From the NCBI RefSeq assembly GCF_954871325.1, contig NC_088775.1, positions 19,631,561-19,695,560 of the forward strand: a stretch of 64,000 nt of DNA, in the 5' to 3' direction. The stretch is from Gordionus sp. m RMFG-2023. Lineage: Eukaryota; Nematomorpha; Gordioida; Chordodea; Parachordodidae. How positions within the stretch are numbered: the stretch's first letter is position 1; the number at the start of each line of letters is the position of its first letter. Shown in pieces: positions 38,026-47,849 of the stretch. The notes under the pieces were generated by a model that was not told the origin of the DNA, searched no databases, and saw only the letters and a program-made list of their open reading frames with translations. The position numbers and the translations under genes are program-made.

Positions 38026-38684
38026 ACTTTTTTTTAAAAACGCTGAAGGTGAAAATCATGCCAAAAAGCAAAAAAGTATAGTATGATAATTTAATAAACA
38101 AAAGCTGTGAACTGATGATTTCCTCAAAAGAATCAATTCAAAAGGGGGATATATGATTCCCATTTCATCAATAATTGATAAAAATAGGGTTAAAATTGCA
38201 AAAGAAAATAGTGGCAAGATAAAACTAACTATTGAGGGTATTTTATATTGTGGCTTGCAAGGCCTAGCACTTGTGGCCACAAGGATTCAGGAAGCTTAAT
38301 TTAATAATAATGATAACGAAGGTAATTTCCGTGGACTTTTAAAATAAGCATTAGGAGATCCTGTATTAATGGAGAGCCTCATTAGTACCAATAAAAATGC
38401 TACTTATCTCAGCCCTAGAATATAAAATGAGATAATTGATATTTGCAACAATATCATTTTAGAAAAATTGATTGTTGAAATCAATTCTGCCCCATGCTTC
38501 TCAATTTTGGCAGATGAGACCACGGACATTGCTGGCATTGAGCAGATGTCGTTGTGTGCGCGATATGTAGATAGATACTCATAAAAACATTATCAAGGAA
38601 ATGTTTCTCCAATTTATTCCTGTTTCAAGCATGACTGGGTTTGCTTTAGCTGATGTAATATTTATGAATCTTAAAAAATTAAAA

Positions 38685-38726
38685 GTAATAATTAATCTTA
38701 TTATATAATTATTTTAAAAAATATAG
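38685..38726 (+). other. 42-nt intron in the hAT transposase
   Basis: AAA|GTAATAATT at the left and AAATATAG|CTA at the right. Removal joins NLKKLK to LNINIIRGQGYDGARAMSG in frame, restoring the continuous hAT core block. The length and splice sites resemble those of the NSF intron. Confidence 0.75.
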
Positions 38727-38913
38727 CTAAATATAAATATAATACGTGGGCAAGGGTATGATGGAGCACGTGCAATGAGTGGACAATTCAATGGGCTTCA
38801 GGCATTTATTTTAAAAAAATGCCCAACAGCTATATATGTCCACTGTGCTGCCCATTCACTCAACTTAGCAATATCGGATTCATGTTCTTTACCATTGATA
38901 TCAAATTGCTTAG

Positions 38914-38953
38914 GTTTTTAATTATTAAATTAAATTTTTTATATTTATATCAG
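38914..38953 (+). other. 40-nt intron in the hAT transposase
   Basis: CTTAG|GTTTTTAAT at the left and TTATATCAG|GTAAAATA at the right. Removal joins LPLISNCL to GKISSIYEMFRYPS in frame, matching the usual ZMYM1 hAT sequence. In the unspliced DNA the frame ends shortly after the donor. Confidence 0.75.
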
Positions 38954-40549
38954 GTAAAATATCTAGCATCTATGAGATGTTTAGATACCCAAGCGTCAAA
39001 ATATTTTGAACAGAATTATATCTGAAACTCCTGGCCCAACAAGGAGAAAAAAATTGCAAAAAGCTTGTCCAACAAGATTGAGTCTTCGACATCAAGCAGT
39101 AACAGCTTTATCGAGTTAGAAGAGCCGATTATTAATGCTCTTATAGAAATATCACAATGTCTGAAAAAGATATTTCTTCAGAAGCAAGCAAGTTACTGGA
39201 TTCAATACTTATACCAAATTTTTTTTTCGCATTAGAATGTATTAATAAATTATTTAATTATACAACTATTTTATGTAATACTTTTCAAAAACCTGATATT
39301 GATTTGATTGAGATGATGAGAATAGCAGAGGCAATTTTATTAGAACTCAAAGAAATTAGAGCTAATGCTGATGAGGAATTTCATATTTTATATGTTAATG
39401 TTGAATCAAAAGCAGAGCTATACGAGTTCAATATTTGTCTCCCTCGACTTACAGTAAGGCAAACCTATCGTCCAAATATTAATATAGGGTCAATAGAAGA
39501 ATATTATAAAATAAATGTCTTTATACCTCTTTTGGATACATTTATAACCCAAGTAAATGAAAGGTTTTTAATTTATCAAGAAACACTTATCAATCTGCAG
39601 ATATTACTTCCTCAAAAGCCCTCTGAACCTTTTTCAGATGGTGATAGAAAAAAAAATATTTGGAATATTTTTATCATGAAAACATTAATGTATCTCATGA
39701 TGCTTTATTAGCTGAATGCCAACTATGGTATAAAAGATTAACTATGGTTGATATAGTCCCAAAAAATGCTATGATGCTTTGCATCATTTCAAACATCTTT
39801 TAGATTATTTTCCCAATATATTGAAATTATTATATATATTAGCAACTCTTCCCATTAGTACTGCAACTAATGAGAGAACATTCTCTTCTTTAAGAAGATT
39901 AAAAACGTACCTAAGAAGTACAACTTCTGAAAGTAGGTTGAATGGTCTGGCCCTTTTGAATATTCATAGGCATTTGACGCCAAACACGGATGAGATAATT
40001 GAAAAATTAGCTCCCTCCCAACGAAGATTGGATTTTACATTTTAAAAATATAATGTTTCTATAATATTTTTTGTGCTATCATTTTTTAATGTCTTATATA
40101 TTTTTCTTTTACATAAAAAATATAATTATTCATATTTCCAACATTTAGATTTTTTATACTTTATATATAAATTTTAAAAGCTCAAAAAAATTTAAATTTC
40201 TATTATGGATTATTTATTTTATAGTCATCATATCCTGGTTATATCCACTTAATATTTATAATTCAGATTTATTTAAAGTATTTATATGCCTCCGGTTATA
40301 TTCGTTTATTATTTTTTAAATCAAATTTATTTTTATATATCGGTTTATATATTTAATTTTTTATAATTCATATTAATTTAAATTTGTATATTAGAAATAG
40401 TTATTAGTCCTAATAAATTTATGCTTGATATTTTTAAATAACAATAATTTTATTTTAAAAAATTTTAATTATCCCCCCTTCCACACCAAATTCCTGCGTA
40501 CGCTACTGTGTGTGTATAATATTATAGGGATAGGCGCTTAATTATCACG

Positions 40550-41420
40550 TATCACGTTTAAATACATAATAAGGTACTCTAAAAATAGGAAATAATACAG
40601 ATGCAACTACAGTTGCAGCAATTGTAATCACTTATCTTGTAGTAAAACATTCACAGAGATACTTATCATCACAATGTTGATAGAATCTTTTCCCCATTAT
40701 TTTTAACGACTCTAATATTAATGAAAACTATACTTGTAGAACAAAAATGAGCAAGGCTATCATCAATGTTTTAGGACCTAAATCCAGGAGGTTAATTCTT
40801 GACGATTTGAAAGATATGCATATATATGCAAACAGATGCATCTACTAAGGGAAATATTATAATATTTCCCTTGATCCTCCGCTAAAATATTTCCCTTGAT
40901 CCTTCGCTATTTCAACAAAATTAAGGTCGTTTCAATAAAACTATTAAATTTCTTTCCCTCAAATAGTGAAAAATCTAAAGACATAGCTAACCATAATGGT
41001 AAATATAGCAGATTCGAGATTATCAATAAATTGTATGTCAGCTTTCTGATCTGACAATGCCTCAGTGAATTTGGTAAAAACAGAGGTATTTACAGAATTG
41101 AGTCAGCACAATGTTGGTTGCGATATGTTCCTAATACCCGCCATCGAGAGAATTTTAAAATTTTATAAACCTTTAAAAAAATATTTCTTAAATAAAAATT
41201 ATAAAAGCTGTCCTAACATTTTGAAAATTTTTTTCAATAATGAATGGCAGAGATAAATTTAGGAATGATTTTACATGTAGGAAATCTACTACATGCTGTT
41301 AATGTGTAGTTGCAATCAGAAGAATCTTAACAAAGATTCACAAAATTATGCTGCAGATGTGTTCATCTTTACAGTTAAAAATTGACAATAAATTTTATGG
41401 CGTCATTGCTAAAACTTAAT
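40550..41420 (+). repeat. Second, partial copy of the 36.6 kb hAT coding region
   Basis: Parallels 36.64-37.09 kb and 37.38-37.66 kb in the same orientation: AATACAGATGCAACTACA, AAAAATGAGCAAGGCTATCA, AGTGAAAAATCTAA and AAAGCTGTCCTAA blocks recur in order. It lacks about 230 bp of the core (equivalent to 37.14-37.37 kb). It represents an old direct duplication or a second element of the same family. Confidence 0.8.
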
Positions 41421-41429
41421 TATATTTTA

Positions 41430-41848
41430 TTTGAGATTTAAATAAAAGAACTAAATGTTTACCGTCGTTATTGAGATATTTAAAATTCCTGGCATGACAT
41501 ATTATATATTTGTTTAACCATTAGCTCGGCCTCTAATGTTGTTAAAGCAATCTGATTTCTCTCCTTTTTCCAGGCAGTCCTCTTCAGGCTAAAAATGCGC
41601 TCGGATGAGGCATTAGAATGTGAGAGACATAATAAAGAAAACTTGAAAATGAAATTAATTGATAAAGTAAATTAGTAAATGAAAAAGGTAATAATATAAA
41701 AATTTAAAAAGAAATAGATATGAATAATTATAATAAAATATAAAAATATAAAAAAAAATATTTTTGAAAAATATGTCCGGCATCTGCATTTTGGCTTAAG
41801 GGGGGGGGGATTTGTCCCCCTGCCCCCCCCCCGCTGCGTACGCCAATG
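41430..41848 (-). mobile_element. hAT terminus with G run (CATTGGCGTACGC end)
   Basis: On the minus strand the sequence from 41848 reads CATTGGCGTACGCAGCGGGG, then a G run, then GACAAATCC and another G run, a typical hAT end of the CAGTGGCGTA family. CACACACA follows on the outside. The opposite end is not recognised, so it is a fragment of unknown inner extent. Confidence 0.6.
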
Positions 41849-42489
41849 CACACACACGGTAGATTTCCAATTGCGGTCGTTTTGCGGGACATTCGCATAA
41901 ATAATTGTAAAATTAAAATCGTTTTTTTTATAAAATTTTATCTTATTCACATTCTTTTATATTTTAAAAAGATCAGGTTTTTTTTTTTATAAATTAATAT
42001 ATTTTAATAAATCAAGATGTTATTTTATTTTGAAAAATAGTTACCGACTCTGTATTTATATAAACTAATTATAAAAAATAATAGGCGGATAATTAAGTCA
42101 TTCAAAATCTCGGCCGAAGGTCGAAACATTTTAGCAATTTTTATATTTCTACCGCAATTTATATTTCTCCCGCAATTTGAAAATTTTGACCTGGAAACCG
42201 TGGTGTGAACGCGAGTCTTTTCCAGAGGCTCGTGATTAGAGCTGGTTTAGTCAATTTTTAGACCTAAACCACGGGTCTGGGGGTTACACAACTAACCAAT
42301 TAACAAAACTTAATCTTTTTTTTAATTTAAATAGTTTTTAAATCAAGAAATTTATTTATACGTGTAGATTTACAAATCAATCTCCTTACTTTCAAATTTA
42401 AATGGTTATGTAATAAAAAAGTGTGCTCTCCTCCTCGCCTAATAAGATAAACGGGCTTAGGCTAAAAGTCAGCTCGTTTTAACAAAAAA

Positions 42490-42970
42490 GTTTAAAAATA
42501 ACGATTATGACAATTGCCACTTTTCTATGGTATATGTTTACAATATATATTTTTACCCATTTGCTTTAAAAAAATTCAAAAACTATAAAAATAACTATTA
42601 TGACAATTGTCACATATCTATGGTACATCTTCACTGAATTTTTAATTAAACGTATTTAAAGCCTATATTTTTACTTATTTGCGTCAAAAAATTTCAAAAA
42701 ACTTTACAAATAACGATTATGACAATTGTAACTTATCTAGGGGAAATCTTCACTGAAAATTTAATTTAACATATTTAAAATCTATATTTTTACTCATTAG
42801 CGTCAAAAATAAACATATGTTTTAAAATACAGATTATGATATTTGTCATTTTTACAAAGGAACATCATCATTGAATTTATAATTTAACATATTTATAATA
42901 TAAATTATATTTTTACCCTTTTGTACCAAAAATTTCAAAAATGTTAAAAAATAACATGACAATTGTCACA
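42490..42970 (-). repeat. Satellite, five monomers in inverted orientation
   Basis: Monomers with TGACAATTG motifs near 42508, 42601, 42720, 42837 and 42957, mostly 117-120 bp apart, the same family as 23.4-24.4 kb but reversed. It contains both GCGTCAAAAA-type (A) and other spacers. It adjoins AT-rich DNA that leads to the GTCGACT array at 43.64 kb. Confidence 0.88.
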
Positions 42971-43359
42971 TTAAAATTAATGAGAATGGAAATTATAAGG
43001 CTTGAATATTTAAAGTAGAATGGTTATTAGAATGGTCGCACAGGATGTAATATAGGCTAATGAAAGAGAATTTATAAGGCTTGAATATTTAATCTAGAAT
43101 GGTTGTTATAGTAATTTGGTATTTTATTTATATAATTTCAAAAGAAAACAATTCAAGTTATTATATATGAGAAAACAAGTGATTGGTGAATGAAAATATA
43201 TATTTATTTATATATATATTTTGTTGCTTTAAGATATATAACTGAACTTTTAAATATAAATTATTTAAGTATTTAAATATATAATAGTTTAACGACATTT
43301 TAAATATAAATTATTTAAGTAAGTAATAATATAATAGCGCACATGCGCACATGCAACAA

Positions 43360-43600
43360 AAATATTATAAGACGATCATGTAAAATAACATATAAAAATT
43401 TAATATAAATATTTAAAAATAAATTATTTAAACTAGTTCTATTAATATACTAAAAAAAAATAGATATTTTACAAAAATGATAAAAATAAACCTATAAAAG
43501 ATTTCAACTAAAAGATTAATAATTCACAAAAAAATTAATTAAAAAATAAGATTTCAAATTCTTTTCAATTCAAATTTTTCCACAAATTAATTGTAGCAAA
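43360..43600 (-). repeat. AT-rich segment repeated in reverse from about 23.09-23.34 kb
   Basis: The reverse complement of this stretch follows the sequence at 23090-23340: GATCATGTAAAATAAC, AAATTATTTAAACTAGTTCT, AAAAATGATAAAAATAAACC and AAGATTTCAACTAAAA all have counterparts in the same reversed order. It is part of the module made of GTCGACT array, AT-rich spacer and satellite. Confidence 0.8.
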
Positions 43601-43636
43601 AATAATATTATACACCTATTCGAAATATTCGTCCTC

Positions 43637-43815
43637 TAGTCGACTTAAGTTCACGACTCAAGTGGAAAACTCATGTTCTCGACTCAAGTCGACTTGAGTT
43701 CACGACTTAAATTGACTTGAGTTCACGATTCGAGTTCACAACTTCAGTGAGTCGACTAATTCGACTAACGACTCTGAGTCAGAGTCGGATGAACTCGACT
43801 TTTTAACAACACGAC
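43637..43815. repeat. GTCGACT/CTCGAGT-rich array, inverted copy
   Basis: Repeats of GTCGACTTGAGTTCACGACT fill 43637-43760 and continue as CGACTAATTCGACTAACGACT to about 43800. The outer edge, read inward, is GTGTTGTTAAAAAGTCGAG. It is the counterpart of the array at 22.6 kb in reverse orientation. Confidence 0.88.
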
Positions 43816-44762
43816 CCAAATAATTTGCTTTTTTAACAAAAATAATTGAAATATCGTCACATTGAGATATAGATTATTCTATATCCACTTTTTATCAAAA
43901 ATAACTTTTTACATAAATCTACTATTCTATTTGCACAAAAAAATTTGAAATATATATAAAATAAGTTAAATTATAGCCAATATAAGGTTAAATATCATAT
44001 TGAAAACACTAGAAACTTAATTTTTTAAATTGCTCTCCTGAAAATTAAAGTGGAGATGGAATAATCTAATTCTCAGGCCACGTTATATATTAATTTATAA
44101 AAAAAATATACTATTATAAAAATTTAGTTTTAAATTATCTTCAATAAAAAGTTGAGTTCAAATATGAAAAATACACCTAAAAATAGGGCAGTGATATATG
44201 CCATATTTTAACAGTTTGCTAATCAATGACCAAATTTTATCAAAATATAATAAGACTTGCTTCCGATCTGCTATATATCAGGCTCTTTGGCACGAAAATA
44301 CCTATTTAGTCTATTCCCCGTTCCTTTCTGAATTTGAACCCGGATCATATATTTAAAGTGATTCCTTAATAATCGTCTAGACCGACACTACCCCGACCCG
44401 CTTATCGAAAGACAAAATTTTGATCACGAATGTCACGCTGGAAAAAAATTACGGATTATTCTAAAAATAAAATTAATTTTTTTTCCTAACTTATCAAAGT
44501 ATGTTTATTAATATTTTTACACTTTTTTAAATATATTTCATTATTGTAATTTCACTTTAATTCTATAAAAAATAACAAATAAAATACAAATAAGATGATC
44601 CATTTTTGTTGTAAGAATTAATTACTCAAGTCACATTATAAAATTAAATATATTTTTTTATATTTTTGTTGCATTCTTCTTTCCTCTAAAACGATTATTG
44701 AATATTAAATATTTTTACAAATTTAAATTTAAATTTATTATTTAATTATATTTATTTAAATT
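43816..44762. other. Spacer, no gene seen
   Basis: AT-rich DNA without recognised coding frames or repeat arrays. Confidence 0.5.
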
Positions 44763-44900
44763 CAGTAACTAGTTACTTTTGGCAGTTACTTTCTAAATGT
44801 AGCCAGCTACAGTTACGATTTTGTAAATGTAACTAGTTATAAATATTTTTTAGCTAAAGTGTAGCTAGTTAATGGTAACCACTTAATTTGACAAAACTAA
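44763..44900. repeat. GTAACTAGTTAC-type repeat block
   Basis: Variants of AGTAACTAGTTAC, AGCTAGTTA and GTAACTAGTTA occur through the block. Similar units lie at 46180-46262 next to TTTTAACAACACTA. Such palindromic TAACTAGTTA repeats are common just inside the ends of hAT-type non-autonomous elements, but the element boundaries are unclear. Confidence 0.6.
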
Positions 44901-45055
44901 TGTAGAGATTTTCATTTATAAGCTTTTTTTATCTTCACCAAAATTTATTTAGTTCTTACTTATATTATTATTCTTACTAAAAATTTTCAATTATAGATGG
45001 GACACACCGATAATCCATTCTTAAGTTAAAAGTTATTTGTCACTAAGAGATAAAC

Positions 45056-46346
45056 AAATTTTGACATGATTTGTAAGGAATTTTACGAAATTTATTTTTT
45101 AAGATAAGAATACAAAATAAAATATTTAGTGTTGTTAAAAGTTACTTTGGCAATGTGACTTAAAGAATATGTTTAATACTATTTGTATATGAAGTTTTTA
45201 TAAGATAAACCTTGATAATATACTGAGCTTAGCAATATTCATTTTGAAATATCGAATAAATTTTTATTCATAAAAAATCCAAATAAACATAGTATAAATA
45301 ATATACCAATATAAAAAATACAATTATATGATTAAATTAAACATTTAAATTTAAATTATGGGTTAAAACCCTTAAATAATCCAGCATGGTTCTTGAATAA
45401 GAATCTTCAACAATTAGAAAAATCCTTTTGGATCTTTCGCGATATTCTTTCTTTGACAATGGAGCCAATAGTCCTAAAGAATATTGTTCCCATTTGAAAC
45501 AATATTCAGGCTATCTTCGTCTTTGAGAGCTAAAAATTAAAAGGCTAAAATATATAATATATTTACTAACTCTTTATAAATTTCCAGATCGTTGGATGAT
45601 GGGAACTTATATGAGACGAAAAACTTCGATGTCAGTCCTCTACTGAATTATTTGTATTAGGTTCACGAGATATGTCTATTCGTAGCAATTTCATAGAGAA
45701 ATGCTAAATATTGGCGACTTCCTCTCCATCGCTATCATTTTTCCAATCCACGTCTCTTCAAAGTATTCTATCAAATGGGGGGGGGGAATATTCCTATTTT
45801 CTTGATAAAATTTAGAGGCACATAATTCCCATCCATGAATTACATCCTCAATGGGTGCATATGCCAGTGACATTAACATTTTTATGCATATATCAAAATT
45901 TATTTCGGTTTTGTATGCAATGCAAATTAGCGGATTTTTTTAAACCGTGCGCCATATGCATTGAGACAAATGAAACACCACGCAAAATTAACTGGTTACT
46001 TAATTTATATATATATTTCAATATATATAATTAAATAATATTTAAATTTGTAAATTTTTTTAACATTATTTGATTTAAATCTTAGCCAATGAATTTATAT
46101 TAATATAAATATATTAGATTTAACGTAATTTAATCGATCCGGCTAGCCCTGAATCTACTATCCACTAAAAATAAATGTAACTAGTGGCTAGTTATATTTA
46201 AAAAAAGAAAACTATTAACTGTAAATTATTATATATTCCAAAATTTAACTACTAACTAGTAACTTTTAACAACACTATCTATTTTATTTTGTACTTATCT
46301 TTATAAACAAATTTCGTAAAATTCCTTACAAATCATGTCAAAATTT
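45056..46346 (-). mobile_element. MULE-like element with ~90-bp inverted repeats
   Basis: The stretch 45056-45146 and the reverse complement of 46258-46346 match over roughly 90 bp with a few gaps, including TAGTGTTGTTAAAAGTTA (18 of 18, at 45127-45144 and 46260-46277), TTTTATTTTGTA and ATTTCGTAAAATTCCTTACA. Between them lie minus-strand remains of a Mutator-like transposase. No target duplication could be made out. Confidence 0.75.
45355..46000 (-). pseudogene. MULE transposase C-terminal remnant
   Basis: On the minus strand, from right to left, FHLSQCIWRT is readable near 45990-45940. A 62-residue frame follows at 45691-45879 (LMSLAYAPIEDVIHGWELCA and HLIEYFEETWIGKM), and then a segment at about 45510-45355 ends in DSYSRTMLDYLRVLTHNL. 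The order FHL..W, SLA(F/Y)(A/V)PI.DV, YFE.T(W/Y)IG and YLR...HNL is that of FLYWCH/MULE transposases. Stops and frame changes separate the blocks, and the DDE domain is missing. This is a second MULE relic, different from the one at 27.8 kb. Confidence 0.78.
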
Positions 46347-46479
46347 TATTCTACCATTAATTCATCTAATAATCGAAAAACCTCCCTTATATAAGGTAAT
46401 TCTAATATTTAAAATTATGTAAAATACTATAACTTTTTTTTCTTATGACTATATATAACATTTTTTGGTTCCACGTCTT

Positions 46480-46930
46480 TATAGAGAAACCATTATAGAG
46501 AATGTATTTTATAGATTATAGAGAAAACAATTATAGAGAATGCATTTATAGAGAATTGTTTTATAGAGAATGTAATTTATAGAGAATGATTTTAAAGAGA
46601 ATTATTTTATAGAGAATGTCCTTTATAGAGAATGACTTCAAGGAGAATGATTTTATAGAGAATGCCGTTTATAGAGAATGGTTTTATAGAGAATGTCGAT
46701 TATAGAGAATGATTTTAAAGAGAATTATTTTATAGAGAAGGTCCTTAATAGAGAATGACTTCAAAGAGAATGATTTTATAGAGAATGTTGTTTATAGAGA
46801 AGGATTTTAAAGAGAATTACTTTTATAGAGAATTATTTTGTAGAGAATTTCATTGTAGAGAATTATTTTGTAGAGAATTACATTGTAGAGAATTATTTTG
46901 TAGAGAATTTTTTCTAGATCTTGATTTTAT
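46480..46930 (+). repeat. TATAGAGAATG tandem array, left arm
   Basis: About 28 imperfect units of TATAGAGAAT with 3-6 variable bases between them, giving a period of about 14-17 bp. Some multi-unit blocks recur (for example the one containing TTTAAAGAGAATTATTTTATAG). A frame stays open at 46785-46988 with repeated RELFCRE; this simply reflects the repeat and is not evidence of a protein. Confidence 0.92.
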
Positions 46931-47639
46931 AGAGAAATATTGTATGTTCAAAAAATTTATGCGGGATTTGAAAATATATCAAAATTAACATTTTAATAAT
47001 ACAATTCAGTTTATTTGTTGTATTTTTTCGATGACTTTATTTGTTTCAACAATGGTTTTTTTGTAAAATCTTTTTAGTTCATATCAAGGTAGCTTGATTA
47101 TTAACTCAGCTAAACCAACCCTGAAACGATTTGTTAAATATGTATTAACCGTTATTAAAGAGAATCTAAACTGAACCAACCATTTTTAAAATTTTTATAT
47201 ATTGCATTTATATGTCAGCTATCTAAATTAGCCTTTAGAAGGGTTCTTAACTTTACCCTTATGGATATATGACGGACGAGAATCTTATTCTAATTTTAAT
47301 TAAGAAAAGGTTTTAACCAGTTGTTTGGGTAAAAACTATGTCACATTCCCGTTCGTTCTGCGTTTCGGAACATGTTTCTAAATATAATTTTCTTTCTATT
47401 TTATTATACAAATTTTATTCATAAATCTTTTTAATATAGATAACTAAGAATTCATTAATCTCTAATGATACACATTTAGATGTATGCGATGGCTTTAATA
47501 TATTGAGTGTCGAAAAGTGCCGATCTCTAGGGGTTCCACATATTTATAGAGAAACCAATATTTTTGATTAAATAGAAGCACCACAATTTTGTCCTACCTA
47601 AAAAACCAAAACCGTCAATTGAAGGTTTCTATATAAGAT

Positions 47640-47840
47640 ATTATAGCGAATGCATTACCGCGAATGCACTATCGCGAATGTATTATAGCGAACGCATTAC
47701 CGCTAATGCATTATAGCGAGTATAATATAGCGAAAATATTATAGCGAATGCATTATCGCGAATGTATTAGCGCGAATGCTTTATCGCAAGTGTATTATCG
47801 CGAATTCATTGTCGCGAATGCATTATCTCAAATGAATTAC
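47640..47840 (+). repeat. GCGAATGCATTAT tandem array
   Basis: About 14 imperfect units of TATAGCGAATGCATTATCGC, basic period about 14 bp. The unit resembles TATAGAGAATG of the neighbouring array with C in place of A, and the array lies just after the inner left edge at 47524. Flanking sequence at both sides is AT-rich and unrelated. Confidence 0.9.
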
Positions 47841-47849
47841 ATCAGTTGC

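Larger units (their letters stand above)
38056..40508 (+). mobile_element. ZMYM1-like hAT element, 5' truncated
   Basis: A second hAT relic with right end TTCCTGCGTACGCTACTG at 40491-40508, followed by TGTGTGTA. The transposase reads NRVKIAKENSGKIKLTIEGI, INSAPCFSILADETTDIAGI, GQGYDGARAMSGQFNGLQ and VHCAAHSLNLAISDSCSLP; then a 184-residue frame at 39157-39711 with RQTYRPNINIGSIEEYYKIN; then LATLPISTATNERTFSSLRR and LRSTTSESRLNGLAL ending at 40045. Two precise intron-like gaps are present (38685-38726 and 38914-38953). Several stops make it inactive. No left terminus was found. Confidence 0.88.
36254..42202 (+). mobile_element. Composite hAT element with nested insertions
   Basis: The left end CAGGGTTGCCATGTC at 36254 and the right end, read inward as CACGGTTTCCAGGTC from 42202, match at 12 of 15 positions. 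Flanking 8-mers GTGTAAAT and GTGTGAAC are similar (6 of 8), as expected of an old target duplication. Subterminal repeats of CCCGCAATTT and TACCGCAATT occur near both ends. Inside are two partial copies of one hAT transposase (36.6-38.0 and 40.55-41.4 kb), a different ZMYM1-like hAT between them, and another hAT end at 41.85 kb. Confidence 0.7.

Noticed and set aside
41672-41950. 92-residue minus-strand frame
   Set aside because: It runs through a hAT terminus and its G run; the proline- and glycine-rich part is just translated homopolymer.
22610-43815. A 21-kb Polinton-like element with long inverted ends
   Set aside because: No polymerase B, integrase of that type, packaging ATPase or capsid gene is visible, and the outer ends lack a matching duplication. 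Kept only as an open structural observation.
46785-46988. Open frame with repeated RELFCRE
   Set aside because: It is the translation of the TATAGAGAATT tandem repeat; no start context or family supports a protein.
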